Source of the DNA: Leptodontidium sp. MPI-SDFR-AT-0119
Lineage: Eukaryota; Ascomycota; Leotiomycetes; Helotiales; Leptodontidiaceae
Length of the DNA: 64,000 nucleotides
Direction: 5' to 3'
Assembly (NCBI GenBank): GCA_020726505.1
Contig: JAHLEZ010000013.1
Location: 806,001 to 870,000 of the forward strand
Shown here: positions 34,348-46,553 of the stretch, in pieces
How the letters are laid out: each line of letters begins with the position of its first letter
Numbering within the stretch: position 1 is the first letter of the stretch
The notes under the pieces: generated by a model
What the model saw: only the letters and a program-made list of their open reading frames with translations
The model's database searches: none
What the model was told of the DNA's origin: nothing
Program-made: the position numbers and the translations under genes

Positions 34348-35652
34348 CGTGACTCTTGAGTATATAATGTCGGAGCTGAACAAAGTACTGGAAATTCAAA
34401 ACGAAGGTGAGGAATGCTAACACAAAAGATGGATGAGTACTCGTGATGGTACAGTACGATGTGAAATTATCACGGGGCAGCGCTGGTATGACATACTTAG
34501 AGGACTCCAAGAATTGAGGGGGATGAGGAATAGAAATGTGCCAGAGTCTGACATCCAGCCCACTTCACTTGATACAGTAACACACATTGATCTACAGCAA
34601 GAGGCAGCTGGGGAAGTAAACTTGGAAACCCGTACAATTCCAATTCGCGTGCTTGACAACATGCATGGCGGATGCCTACCTGAACCTAAGGATGCGTGTA
34701 GCAGTCGATATCTAGAGTCGCTGCGAAGGAACCTCAGTCAGAAGAGGGCAAGCAGGGCAGAAAGGTCCCGACAGGATGCGGATCTCTGAGTAACATTCTA
34801 AGCAACGACATTACGCAGGATTGGCCAAGGCAAAAGTACATCCAGCCCAGTCCCGTCACTAGAGGGGAAGGACCGCATGGTTTGCTTCTAGACGAGACCT
34901 CATCTGCAACAGCCGCAAAGGAAATATGAGCTATCACATCAATCGATATTTCAAACCTATCGATATATTGGGTAGAATGAGGGTGAGGAGAGTGAGATTT
35001 CGTCGAACGTAGGGAGGCTGCAGGGCTGGACATCTTTTTGCCTCTCGCTTCCTCCATGAGGTGGCTCAGGGGAACACAAATACGGGCCGATACATGCAGG
35101 AAGCTTTCGTCGTACTTTTGTACGTACGGGTGGGCACGACAATATCCTCTCCCAGCGGTTAGATGCAGCAAACTTGTTAAAAGTACTCTTCCTCCAGCAG
35201 AACTTGAAGCACGAAAGGAATCCGTCTTGATCCTAGCAAGAAAAGCATCTTTGGATGAAGCAGGGAGTGCGAATGGCGTTCCGGATGTTTGGGTAAAACA
35301 GCCAGAGCAGAGATCAGGGATTTGCGGTTCCAAGATCATCTCGTCGATCTTGCGGAGGATGCTGCGGAATGGCTTGTGCCAGGAAAGGGGTGCATTGCAG
35401 GTGGGCGCCCGTGAGAAGCTGTATCTCGTGTGGATTTCCCTTGGAGTTGACCCCGAGTCTTCATTGTTCAGCCCTCCTACTGTGGTACTCGGGGTAATGC
35501 CCAAGAGAAGAAACGTTGGAGTGGTTTGTCTGGGCAACCGTAATCACGTGGATACGATCAAAGGGACCTCGAGCCTTCTAAGCCTCCCGAGGTCGCGCTG
35601 CAGGAATTCTTTCCTGGCCTGAGTTTTTCTGAACCAGATAGAATTTCTCGAG
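34348..35652. other. Intergenic with ambiguous opposing ORFs
   Basis: Long overlapping frames exist on both strands (plus 34433-34789 and 35038-35622; minus 34734-35537). The two longest ones lack an ATG at their 5' ends and none has a recognisable motif. Either could be decayed coding sequence. No call made. Confidence 0.35.
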
Positions 35653-36552
35653 ATGCCTGATAATACTTGGTTTACGCCTTACAAGTTCCCTCTGTCCAAA
35701 TGCCTTAGCCTTGGTCCATCACAGGGGATAGATTATGAGCTAAATAAAAGAGCGGTTGTCAAACTACCTTTTCAATACCCCGCCGGCAACGGCTCTACGA
35801 TTGATGCAAAGAAAGATCATTTGTATCTATCACTCCGAAGCTTTGCGCTACTCCAGAGAGAGCGTCAATTCTATGACCTGCTGGCCGATAATCCGCACCC
35901 AAATATCGCCCAAAGGTTCCCGAGCGAGTGTGTGGACGGTATCTTTCTCGAACACCTGAATCCGATCGAAGAATTCTGGACCTCCTCGACGAAAGACACG
36001 CGCATGATGTGGACTCAGCAACTCCTTAGTGCGTTGGCATGGATCGAAAAGCTCGGATACACCCACGGAGACATATCGATTCGTAACATAGGCGTGGATC
36101 ATAACTATCAACTCAAGCTGTTTGACTTTGGATTCATCACACACAGGAACGACGAGGATTTCGATGAGCAGGTCCTTGATGACCATTTCAATCTAGCATC
36201 CTGCATACACTTTCTGGCCTCTGGGATCAACCCTCTTGCTCAGGCTGAGAGTGCCGCAGATTTATAATGAATTCGAACCGATCTCGAGCGAGGCACAGCT
36301 TTGGTTGACGACGCGGCTAGAGATCTACAACAAGTGATCCAAGCTGGCTGGACGAGGATTCCCAGGTCCTCCTTTAGTTTCTCCCACTTGCAAGAAACCG
36401 TTGTAGACATTATAGGGGCCAGCGTCGTGAACGGATTGTCTCTTCCGTTTAGCGATCCCTCAGACTTCGAGTCGACCTGTCCTGACTTGCTGTTAACTCA
36501 AGCAGAGAGGGATCTTATGTGGATGGGTGAAGAAGATTACCGCACTGCATAG
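35653..36552 (+). pseudogene. Protein-kinase-like gene interrupted by TAA-TGA
   Basis: The first 204 codons encode a kinase-fold protein: Lys37 in AVVKLP, HGDISIRN with catalytic Asp140 and Asn145, and LFDFGF with Asp158. The N-lobe is short and lacks a clear glycine-rich loop, as in several fungal kinase-like families. At 36265-36270 two consecutive stop codons, TAA then TGA, interrupt the frame. Reading on in the same frame gives a further 94 codons of plausible C-lobe (DDAARDLQQVIQAGWT) up to a stop at 36550-36552. I see no good intron that would remove the stops. Simplest reading is a recent nonsense pseudogene, or a shortened protein ending at 36264. Confidence 0.65.
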
Positions 36553-38420
36553 AAGGAAAAAGGATACGACGTGTCTGCATATATCTATCGCCCCGTCTCA
36601 TAGCCTGCGTTGCCTGTCCAATATATGGATCAATGAGCTAGATATCGAGGGATTTTGTTCTTGCAGACTAAACGAGTGCCGTAGGAGAAGGCTATGAATT
36701 GACATCTAGCTACAGAAAGAAACACATCGTGAAAAGACGTATCGGCCAATTAAACGAACACGCCATATCTGCCCAGCTAAGGGAACGGACAAGCAAAGTG
36801 CCTTGCCAAGAGAATATATTGCTGAGGTTCTCTGGGTCCATGTGAAGAATCATCTTCCTAGCTGACTTTTACCCAACTCCATCTCCGCCATCCATCGCCT
36901 TCACTCTAAACCACAAGATCTTTTAAAGGTTACCTAGATAAACATGAGGTGATTTGGCCGTATATTCAAGGGGTGGCTAGACCAGTCACCTCTCCAAGAT
37001 CCGCGGGGTTTTGCTAGATCTAGTAGTAATTGCTCATTTACCTGTATGTATATCAATATTAGGGTCAGAAAAGGATGATCCAGAGACATTGGAGTATAAC
37101 TGCTCCAGGGTATTTTCAGTCAGTCAGCTTTAGATCGCTGAGCAAATCAAATAACATCATGCCCTACCACGTTGCAAAGCCCCCACAAGCTTCGATGGTC
37201 TTTTCACACAAACTTCGCAATCGCGGGGTCGAATCTCGAACAGAATGCCTCCCCTCTCTTTCTCTCACCAACTTCCCCTCTCAATCCCACCATACCTTGA
37301 CCCCTCCAAAATCCTAGCAACGACCCTCCCTCGCACAAAGCCTTATAGCGATAACACCGCAGCGATGGTGAGTAACAACGGCTTCCGAAGTCATCGATCG
37401 GGCAGTCACAAAAGTACCAAACACTGTACCGTACCGTAAATCCTCCGAGGCGGTTCTTAACCTCTGAATAGTGTTGTTGCTGGCTCTTCGGTGTATTTAT
37501 ACCTTGTTCCTGCTCCTGGAAAGCTGGCTTTTTTGAACCGTGTTATGAAACGTATACGTAAACCTACGACGGTACCGGGCTCGTTGCTGTCAGCTAGGAT
37601 GAGCTGGCTTGTCACTGGGAGGATCGCTCATCTCATCTCATCTCATCTTGCTTTAGTTTCATGCTGTCCCTTCATTCAGTTACCTTGATATATGTGATTG
37701 AGACTCGCAAGCTTAAACGGTATGGAAAGATAAGATAGAATGGTTTCGTAGTAATATTCTTCCTCTCTTCTGCTTCATATCAAGCCTTTACATCTTCATC
37801 TAATATCCCGATGAAATGAAACCCAGAAAATCCCTCCCTCCCAATAAATCTCTCTTCCCAAGAAACCAGCAAGGCAGGCTGCCTTATGTGCACGCATCAG
37901 ACCCTGATCCCAGCCCTGCCCTGTCTGCCACCGTCGAGATCCCGCTGCAGAATGCAGAAATATACAAGAAATTTTTCATCAATCAGACGACACAACACCG
38001 ATGATCGATGCAGTGCAACTGCAACTGCAACTACAAAATATGCAATATCATCGTAACCGCCAAAACCAATGCAAAACAAAACCAACCAACCAGCTAAACG
38101 AATGTGGGATCCCAGATCAAAACGCCGGGGGTATCAAAAGCTTTCCTTTCATGCCATGCCATGTCATGCCGTCTCATCGTTTCTCATCATTCCCAACATT
38201 ACACCAGCCAACTAGTGCCACCCAGCTGTGCCTCCAGATCCGGTCAGTCCAGCAATACCAAACCAGGTATTCGTGAACTTGTGTACTTATGTCGTTGGTG
38301 TCGTCTCCCACATCAATATTTCCCGAACTATCCATCCACGTTGTTGTCCCCGTTATGTCCCCTGTCTGTCCACACTGTGCTGTGCCTTCCCCTGTCACTT
38401 CGGGTGCTTTGCTTCGTCCT
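36553..38420. other. Gene-poor stretch, left part
   Basis: Many short ORFs in all frames with no motif. Small simple repeats: CATCT units near 37625-37648 and GCAACT units near 38015-38032. No gene supported. Confidence 0.45.
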
Positions 38421-38744
38421 TTAGATCAAGCTGTGAGGTGGCGGCGTATGTTCCCGCGACACGGGGTCTGCGGATACCACCGCCCTAATCTCTTCAAATT
38501 GGGGCTCGTAGTTCTGATCTACATGAGCCTCAATCATTACCGGTGTTGTGGTGGTTTTGATGAAGGAGGATGCCGAGTGCGTCGGAACGTGTCGGTACTT
38601 CTTCTCGTCCCGGTATGTTGGTTTCGGTGCCGGCTTCGGGGGACCTTTGAACACCCGGCGGAGACGAGCACGTATTGTGTTATCTTCGTTTGCGAATGGT
38701 TGGTGGTACTTGTTCTCCCTGCGTAATCCTGAGAGTCCTTTCAT
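38421..38744 (-). CDS. 107-aa hypothetical protein
   Basis: ATG-initiated single exon with coding-like codon use. The sequence is basic in the first half (RARLRRVFKGPPKPAPKPTYRDEKKYRH near residues 26-53) and acidic/polar in the second. No membrane segment or signal peptide. Not assigned to any family. Opposing plus-strand ORFs across the same bases read as cysteine- and leucine-rich nonsense, favouring the minus strand. Confidence 0.5.
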   Translation of the reverse strand: MKGLSGLRRENKYHQPFANEDNTIRARLRRVFKGPPKPAPKPTYRDEKKYRHVPTHSASSFIKTTTTPVMIEAHVDQNYEPQFEEIRAVVSADPVSREHTPPPHSLI

Positions 38745-41700
38745 GATGACTGAGGTTTGAGGTTGAGAGTAGTTGGAGAGGGAAAGGTTGATGGTGGCGC
38801 CGGTCCTCCTTCTTATGGTCGAGGTGATCGCGGGAGGAAGCCTCGAGTCTTTGTGCTCACTGAGACAAGATGACGTCTTGAGAGCTGTTGTAGAGGATGG
38901 GCTGTCAAAAGTTGACGACGATCAGACCCAAGTTGAGTCGAGCAGTTGATCCAATGAGGCCAAGACGGGTCAAAAGGTTGAGACTTGAATAGTGAGAGAG
39001 GAAACGGAAGTTATATAAGCTGTTTCCAACTTGCAACTACTGAGCAACAAATCAACAAGTTGTCAAAAGCGGAAGTAATACCCGGTGTTTCTGAAAGAAG
39101 ATGTTCTCAAGATTGCAGGGTGAGGGCTGATTCTATATCTCTTCCACTTGGAAGACTCGCCTGGGGCCGAAGAGCCTCAGACCACACGCATGACAAGAGA
39201 GAAACGTAGAGGGGGTGTCCGCGACTGGTCGACAGGCTCTGGATGGGTTGAACTCATGGCCCCATCCTCAGTGGTCATGATTGAGAAAGTCTGCCGCATT
39301 CATCCAAGGTCAGCGAAGCGACCCCATTCAGTCCATATGCCGTCAGCCAGAATCAGCCACCACAAGCCTTTCGGGCTGAAGCGTCCACACCGCGCTGAAG
39401 CAGGGCAGGGTTCGCTCCAGGCGGGGCAGTGGCGACATCAACGAGAGAGCTCAAACATAAAGATGGAGTCGTCTTCCCAATGCAAAGAACAAAAATAACC
39501 CTCCTCAATAATCCTTTGAAGGTGAGTGGAATAAGATGTCCACTACGCCTTCTGGAAGCGAGGACAATGGGCAGAGAAGCAACACAAAGAAAGGTGTAAC
39601 TGTTCTAGAGTACAAGAGCTGGCTGGAGCTGTCTCGGGAAGCCGTGAAGCGTTAAGAATTGGGCTTGAGGCTTGAAGCTTGAGGCCTGTGACTTGAAGCC
39701 AATTCAATAGGTAAGGTACAAGGTAGGGACTGTAGGTATTCCACCCTTGCCGTGTCAGTAAGTTGACCAATAGCCGGCAGTCCCCAGAAACAAAAAAAAA
39801 CCCCCAACTCCGGCGTCCCCTGTCTGCTGCTGCTGCAACTTGCAGCGTCCTGACAGCTCCCCCAGAGTCCCAGACAAAGGTGCAAGACAAAGAAAAAGGG
39901 CTGAAAAGCGTGGCGTTTGCGGTGCGTAGCGATAGGCTTGGAGCTCCTCGCACGCGGCACGCTGCTGGTGGTGCACTGGTGGTGCACTGGTGGCATGAAG
40001 GGAGGGACACGCAAAACTTCGGCGATCTCTGGATTCGGACAGGCCACCCACCAAACCGGAAAGGCTCTTGATGTCAGGAACTCACTAGAGGACTGCTTGC
40101 CGACAGAACAGAACTTTGACTCTGGGCAGAAGCTCTGGAGCCGCCCGAGTCATGTTGAGTTGTGCTGTGGAGACAGTAGTACTGGAGAGGAGGTCCGGAA
40201 ACATTGCCAGTTGAGGTGGGTGGGTGGGTGATGGTTGTCAAACATGAAGAGGTTGCGCCCCAATGAGTATCCAGGCCCTTGGCAAAGATTGCGCTTATGT
40301 AAGTAGTTCGGAGTAGCAGTGTCTTCTGCAAAAAAACAAAACATCACCAAATCATCCCTCATTAGAATACCTACTTACCCTACATTACGAGTGTGTCTTC
40401 TCTTCTTCACGTCTTCTCATCCGATATCAGAAATTAAGGAGCTCTCTGAGCTGTCTTTTCCCCCGCCAATGATCCTGGCAATAATAGAGTTCTGTCTCCT
40501 GCATAGACACGCGCTGTGCTGTGTGGTGTGGGACCTTGGCGAGAGGAGTCCCAGGGCTTTGCTGACGACTTCACGATGAGGTGAGAGCTGATGATAGGTG
40601 ATGTCGGAAATCAAGTCGGAAGCCCTCATCTCGCTGTGCAGGGCTGCAATAACAGAAGCCCGTAATAATCAATATGGATATCTGCTTCGGCACCGAGCAG
40701 CTGTTATGCCCATGTCATGTCTGTCAAAAAAGATGAGGTACTGTACAGTACAGTACTGTACCGCTGTCTGTCGGGTACTGTATCTAATCTCTTTGCAGAT
40801 TTCAGGCCTGCGTTGACGAATCGCGAGCTGACGACGCCTTGTAGTGGCGTCGAGCTGATACTTTGAAAGAAAAAAAGAGACTTGTGCATGGAATGTCACT
40901 GCGGTTTTACCCCAACGTGTGATACCGAGAGGTACAGTGCAGTAAATCCCGCATGACATGACATGACAGCGAGCCCCTGTGGAGGAAGTGGATATCTGTG
41001 ATGTCTTTTCTGGGGGGCTTGCTGGCTGACTGAGCTGGTGGTGGTGTTTGCACCAAGTGAACTGTTTTTGGCTTTTGTGTTCATCCTCTTCAGCCGAATC
41101 TCACGCCTCAAAATCTTAATGGGGATCGCTATATTTGCTGCGCCTGGTCATGACCTCGCCGGATGTAATGCCCAGAGCGTGCATAATGGAGGTAGGTGTA
41201 GTGGACGAGGAGAGCACGATGCCGTTGAAGAGCGGAGATGTTTGATAACTGGTCAGCCATGAAAATAAAAGTGTTCGGGTCGCGCCGTCCGTCCCGAACC
41301 CGAGCGGGTTGTGTACTTCTTGAGAGATATATCCGAAAATCGATTGATCGAAAGATCCAGTTAATATGGAGCTGGATTCCTTTGCTCGACTTGCTCAAGT
41401 CTGTGGGTTTCCCGGAAAGACGCAGAAAGCTGCTCCAGGAGTTCCTTCGCAGAACTACTTCCTGGTGAAAGCTTGACATCCAAGGCCCTGAGTATCTCGA
41501 CTCACTTACTTCTTGGAGAATCAATTGCAGCAATTGAAAAGGGGAAGTCCGTCCAAAGGTAAGGAGCAAACCATCGAATTCTTACCCACTGCATACAATA
41601 AATACTCCAACCTGAAGCCATTGAGTTGCAAGCTACAAACTCCTTAACATGAGGGCTACCGGGATATTCAAACCCCAGATCAGTTTTATCATCAATTTCA

Positions 41701-42823
41701 AATTTATTCTATCAGGAAACCGGGAAATTGCTGACTGAGACCTCTGTCATATCTTCTGAAAGGACCGGAACACTTCCCCTTCCCTCCCCAATCAAGCAAA
41801 CTTTACAATCTTGAATTCGGCAACGGACAAACATCCTTTTTGACACAACCAGATGTTACACAAAGATCGGATCATCCAGAGAAATACCATCAAACCACGG
41901 GCAAGCCAGAGAAGAGTATCTTCCTCCTCGACGAGCAGAACTCCCCCCGTCACTCCCAAGCAAACACGACAAGTCAAGAAAATCAAGCACAAAATACAAG
42001 TCTACCTGTGGGCTGCCTCTCAAATTACTGTACTACAACCATAGAAAATGAGACGATACTGAGGAAGAGAATTATATTAGTTGGTGAGTTGAACTTGACT
42101 GGGCAATTTCAGGTACCTGATCCCCACCGGCCTGTTGCCACTAAAGAACTGTAGTGCTGACAGACTTAGCTCAAATCTCTTCCTCTTAAGAATTTAGGTG
42201 ACCTCTCGTTCTTTTCTCCTTCATCTCCTTGCAAACATCATCGATTTCAGACACTTTCAGTGCTATTCAAGGCCAATTGTCGTGTGATGGTACTCTGGAG
42301 ACAGCAACTGACTCGCCAACGCACATCAAAGTCTTCCAACCCTTGCCACAGTCAGCAGCCGTGAGCCTCGGCTTCTTCCCTCCAAAAGTAATCCAACATT
42401 TTCACCCCTCACCACATCTATCCCGGATTACGAATCGACCAACTCTTCTCCATGTTGATTGGGATGGCCATGTTACACAGATTGCGGCGTTAAGCAGGTA
42501 CCAACGGCATTCGGGCAGAGGTAGGTTTGATGTTGGTAATCAATCCTGTGAGGTAAGGCTCCAGGAAAATTATGTGAGTTGATACCCACGACGGCGTCAT
42601 GCCACCAGCATTTGACGTCGTAGTGGGGCATCTGTTTTCTTTCCAGGTCCACCGACTATAAATCTCAGTTCTCAATTCCAGTAGCGTGTGCAGCATTTCC
42701 TACATCAATCGAACCTCTTGCAGATCTTCAAGTTCTTCATTCTACTTCCCCCTCCATCCCCCACCCAAAGAAGAAGAAAAAAAAACCAATTCCCAAGATA
42801 ACAAACAATCGAAAACCGCAACA
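38745..42823. other. Gene-poor stretch, right part
   Basis: About 4 kb without a supportable gene. Several overlapping ORFs at 39540-40230 and 41129-41569 occur on both strands without motifs. Contains a GTACTGTACAGTAC palindrome at 40738-40751 followed by AGTACTGTAC, and GGTGGGTGGG runs near 40215-40230. The last ~200 bases are the reductase upstream region with a pyrimidine-rich tract. Confidence 0.45.
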
Positions 42824-43894
42824 ATGGTCCAAAACAAAGGCGTCATCTTCAAGAAGGTCCCCCAGGGCCTTCCAGTCCCAGGACAAGACCTCACAGTCGA
42901 GGTCCGCGAGTTCGACATCGAGCAAGCCCCTCCAGCCGGCGGAATCACAACCAAGAACTTCTACGCCTCCTTCGACCCCTACCAGCGCGGACGGATGCGA
43001 TCCCCAGAGAAGAAATCCTACTCTCCACCCTTCACGCTCGGCGAGCCCATCACGAACAACGCCGTAGCCAAAGTCCTCAAGTCCGACAATCCCAAATTCG
43101 CAGCGGGCGATCTGATAGTTGGGGGGCTCCCTACGGAGGAATACTCAACACTACCCCAGCAGGTTGCAGACACGTTGAGGAAGATCGACAACCCATACAA
43201 CCTAGATCTGAAGGTCTTCACCGGCGCGTTGGGTATGCCCGGTTTGACAGCCTACTCGTCGTTCTACGAGATTGGCAAGCCGCAGAAGGGCGAGACGATT
43301 TTCATCTCAGCTGCTTCGGGCGCGGTGGGACAATTAGTTGGACAACTAGCCAAGCACGATGGATTGAAAGTCATCGGCTCTGTAGGCTCGGATGAGAAGC
43401 TAGATTTCATCATCAAGGAACTCGGTTTCGACGGCGGGTTCAACTATAAGAAAGAGAAGCCACTCGAGGCACTTCAACGTCTCGCTCCAAACGGAATCGA
43501 TATCTACTACGAGAACGTCGGCGGCGAACAACTAGAAGCAGCCCTGGAAACTATGAACAACTTCGGACGCGTGATTGGTTGTGGTATGGTCTCCGAATAT
43601 AACAGTGCTCCCGATGCGCGGTTCGGTATCAAGAACATGATGTATCTCGTATCGAAGAGACTCACGCTCCGCGGATTCATCGTTTCGGACAAGGATATGG
43701 GACCGGTGTATTTTGAGGAGAGGAATAAGAATGTGGCAAAGTGGTTGAGCGAGGGGACTTTCAAGACGAAGATGAGCGTCACGGATGGTATTGATAATGC
43801 TCCCGAGGGCTTCATTGGTATGCTCCAGGGAAAGAATTTTGGAAAGGCGGTCTTGAAGATTGCGGATCCTGAGGTTAGTGGCTCGAGGTTGTAG
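42824..43894 (+). CDS. NADP-dependent medium-chain reductase (alkenal/one reductase-like)
   Basis: Single exon, 356 aa, typical of the medium-chain dehydrogenase/reductase group without catalytic zinc. These reduce alpha,beta-unsaturated carbonyls with NADPH (leukotriene B4 12-hydroxydehydrogenase, plant double-bond reductase, yeast YML131W-like proteins). Evidence: ASFDPYQRGRM near residues 46-56, GALGMPGLTAYSSFYEIG near 138-155, nucleotide-binding AASGAVGQLVGQLAK near 165-179, and IDIYYENVGGEQLEAAL near 225-241. Zinc-site cysteines of alcohol dehydrogenases are absent. The start at 42824 has a consensus ACAATGG context; an upstream in-frame extension to 42686 is low-complexity leader. Likely cytosolic detoxification enzyme. 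Confidence 0.92.
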   Translation: MVQNKGVIFKKVPQGLPVPGQDLTVEVREFDIEQAPPAGGITTKNFYASFDPYQRGRMRSPEKKSYSPPFTLGEPITNNAVAKVLKSDNPKFAAGDLIVGGLPTEEYSTLPQQVADTLRKIDNPYNLDLKVFTGALGMPGLTAYSSFYEIGKPQKGETIFISAASGAVGQLVGQLAKHDGLKVIGSVGSDEKLDFIIKELGFDGGFNYKKEKPLEALQRLAPNGIDIYYENVGGEQLEAALETMNNFGRVIGCGMVSEYNSAPDARFGIKNMMYLVSKRLTLRGFIVSDKDMGPVYFEERNKNVAKWLSEGTFKTKMSVTDGIDNAPEGFIGMLQGKNFGKAVLKIADPEVSGSRL

Positions 43895-44441
43895 AGGAGT
43901 GTGGCTAACGGGTGTTAGTAATTTTGAGTCTCTTGAATGCGAGTGCGAAGGATTGGTGCGTTCGTTCATAAACTCGGCTTGTCTATGACGCGGGGTCCAT
44001 TTATGTTAGTCTCAGAACCACAACTTTTGAGCATAGGGTTCATATCACGAAATGATAACTGCCAGCTCCAAATGTCTTGGCTTTTTTTTCCTCTTTGCTT
44101 CAGTTCTGCTTTGTCCCATGCTTTACTATCTGCTCGTTCTCATACAAGCAAGCCGACTTCTCCAATTTACAAGTGATATCCTGCTTAAGTCCACCTCGCT
44201 TCGGCTACTACCTTACACCCACTATTTACATCCATTCGATGGTTTTGTTTTTGGTTTGACCCCGTCTACCTTTTATCTTTCTCTCCTTCTCTATCAACAC
44301 AACAGCAGGACAAGTGACAACTTCATCAGGTCTCATGCCTAGCAATACCCCCAGTAGATCCAAAAGTATCTTCCCCCTTTTTTTTATTTTTTATTCTTGT
44401 ACTCTGCATCTGCGCAAAATGCCCCTTTCTCAAGTACAAGT
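43895..44441. other. Intergenic, convergent 3' flanks
   Basis: Pyrimidine-rich, AT-rich flank between two convergent genes. No gene seen. Confidence 0.45.
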
Positions 44442-46553
44442 TCAAGTTCCATTCTGCGGCTGCGTATACTCCACCCCATCCACAACAGTCATCAGCGTTC
44501 CATTCGCCTCAAAGATGTTCTCCATGATATCAATATCCAGATGAAACCCCCCTTCACCCGTCATCTTCATGCTCGTCCCCGACGAGCCAGTCCTGGTGAG
44601 ATTAGAGTACCAGTCCGTGTGCAGCGACGTGGGCGATTTCGACTGATTGGGAAAGACAGTGACTTCTTCTCTCCCATTGAGGAAATTCTCCCCGTCGTCA
44701 GAAAAATTCTGGTACTCGAGCGCCACTGTACGGATGGCTGTTCCAGAGGCGGGGTGCGTGATGTTGACCCTTGCTGAGCCACAAGACTTCCCCTTTAACT
44801 TGTAGATCCCCGCCGTCGGTATCTCTCGTCCTTTAAAAGGACTTCCCGGTACATACGGAACGCCCCATGGGACGCTATCCTCATGCGGTGGAACAGGCTG
44901 TGTTTCAATCGGAGTCCGACTCGTGAGATTCGCCAGCATAACCCTCTGTATTCTCCCTCCGGGCTCTGTCGACTCAAAGCAAGGCAGCGGATTCTCACCA
45001 CCACATGCAGGCGCAATAGTCAATTCCTCAGAATAAACAATCATCGTCCCATCATTCGACCATTTCGGATCCGCCCTCCCATTCCACTCTGGATCATTGA
45101 TACTCCCTGGCGTCCCATCACCACCAGCATTGAGTTTCTGGCCAAAGTAATCACCACGGTCGCCATACCTATCAATCAACCACGGCGAGAAGAATCTCCT
45201 ACGCCCGTTATTCCGCGTCGACGAAGTTACCGCCGCTGTAAGCATGTCCGTGATAGGCGGCACGCCTCGCATCCCAGAGAGCCACATCTGACGATTACTC
45301 CCGCGCGTATCCATCACCACGCTCCACTTGTCATCTGGTGAGATATCAACCGGATCGACATACTCCGGATGGCTCGTCAGTCTACGGACTTCCCCAGTCG
45401 TGAGATCTGCGGCGAAAACATCCATATTCGACGATTCGTGCGGGTAGCCGATATAAGTCACTTCCTTCCCACTTCCGCTGAACCCACGGAGTTCTCCTAC
45501 TGTTATAGCTTCCGGATGGAACTCAACCTCCCCATCATGAATCGTGATCGGCGAGAGAGCATCCGGGTCAAAAAGTCTCACGACATTAACGACCTCGTAT
45601 CGAGAACTGAGTGGTATCCCAGTAGTTGGCGACGGGTTGAATTCCAATCGGCCGAGGTAGCTGTACTGCCCGAACCTCCCATCCGTGATATCGAACGCGC
45701 TCCATCCAAGATGTACATCATCAGGATGGATCCTTAATTCCCTCATACTCCCCCCTGAGCCAGAGCCATCAACGCGATCATTCCACCGGATAGAAGAGAT
45801 GTGGATTTTCTCAGGCGTACACTCCACACTTTCGAGCGATTCAGAACCACAATCGATGATCTGTGATCCAGCTAGAATCCTCTTCCCATCCTTGAAAGCT
45901 TGAGGATATACCAGGTCGTCATTCCGAGCTAGCTGGTTCGAAGCTGGGACACCGCAAGTGACGCATTTCCAACTTGCGCCATTCGGGAACGTGCTCTCAT
46001 CTATCTTCAAAAGAACAACTTGTCGACCTGTGAAGATACTCCCTGGATCTGGCGCTAATGGCGCTCCGGCAAATGTGAGTACTGCTAAGACGTGTTTGTT
46101 GTCTGGCAGGAAATTCCCGCTTTGGAGCTCGGAGTCGATTGGGATACAGCCTGTTCCGTTGGGATTTACTACCGAGCACGCTCCGATTTTATCTTCTGAG
46201 ACTACGGGGGGAAGTGTAAGGCGTGTGATTGTGATGGGTTCTGGTGTTGGTGGAGGTGGGATGGTTGAGTGCTGGGGCCGTGAAGGCAAGGTGATGGGGA
46301 TGTTGAATCCTAGGAAACCGAGCTCGAAGAGGGTTAATGCTCCAAGAAGGACGAGAGCGTAGACGGTGGATTGAGCGACTATGTATTCTAGGCATTTGTT
46401 AAGTTTTTGAAGGAGGAATCAGTGGGATAAACTGAACGTACGATCACGTGAACGATGAGACTTGGACTCATCTCGCTGAGGGATAGCTTGGTACTTGACA
46501 CCTTCCTTCTTGTCATCTCCATTCGCTTTCGGGAGATGTTTTGAAAGCCACAT
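44442..46553 (-). CDS. Saponin-hydrolase-like beta-propeller protein, membrane-anchored
   Basis: Two exons: 46553-46442 and 46387-44442, giving 685 aa. The intron (donor GTACGT, branch CTTAAC, acceptor CCTAG) is required, since the main ORF has no ATG at its upstream end. The N-terminal 37 residues are polar and charged, then one hydrophobic segment (about residues 39-65), so a type II anchor with outside or lumenal catalytic part is expected. The body has repeated WD40/TolB-like strands such as RRLTSHPEYVDPVDISPDDKWS and ADPKWSNDGTMIVYSEE. Cysteines in KCVTCGVP and CGGENPLPCFEST and several N-x-S/T sites fit a secretory protein. It resembles fungal proteins annotated as saponin hydrolases; activity is not shown by sequence alone. 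Confidence 0.7.

Noticed and set aside
34734..35622. Long overlapping ORFs on both strands (267 codons minus, 194 codons plus)
   Set aside because: Both lack an ATG at the 5' end, overlap each other, and show no recognised motif or splice structure; either may be decayed sequence.
37218..37240. GGTCGAATC resembling a tRNA B box
   Set aside because: No pairing T-arm, no anticodon arm and no A box in the expected place.
39543..40071. Several ORFs of 99-155 codons in five frames
   Set aside because: Mutually overlapping on both strands with cysteine/serine-rich random-like composition and no motifs.
41129..41569. 146-codon minus-strand ORF
   Set aside because: No motif, no clear start context, and an opposing ORF over the same bases; not distinguishable from chance.
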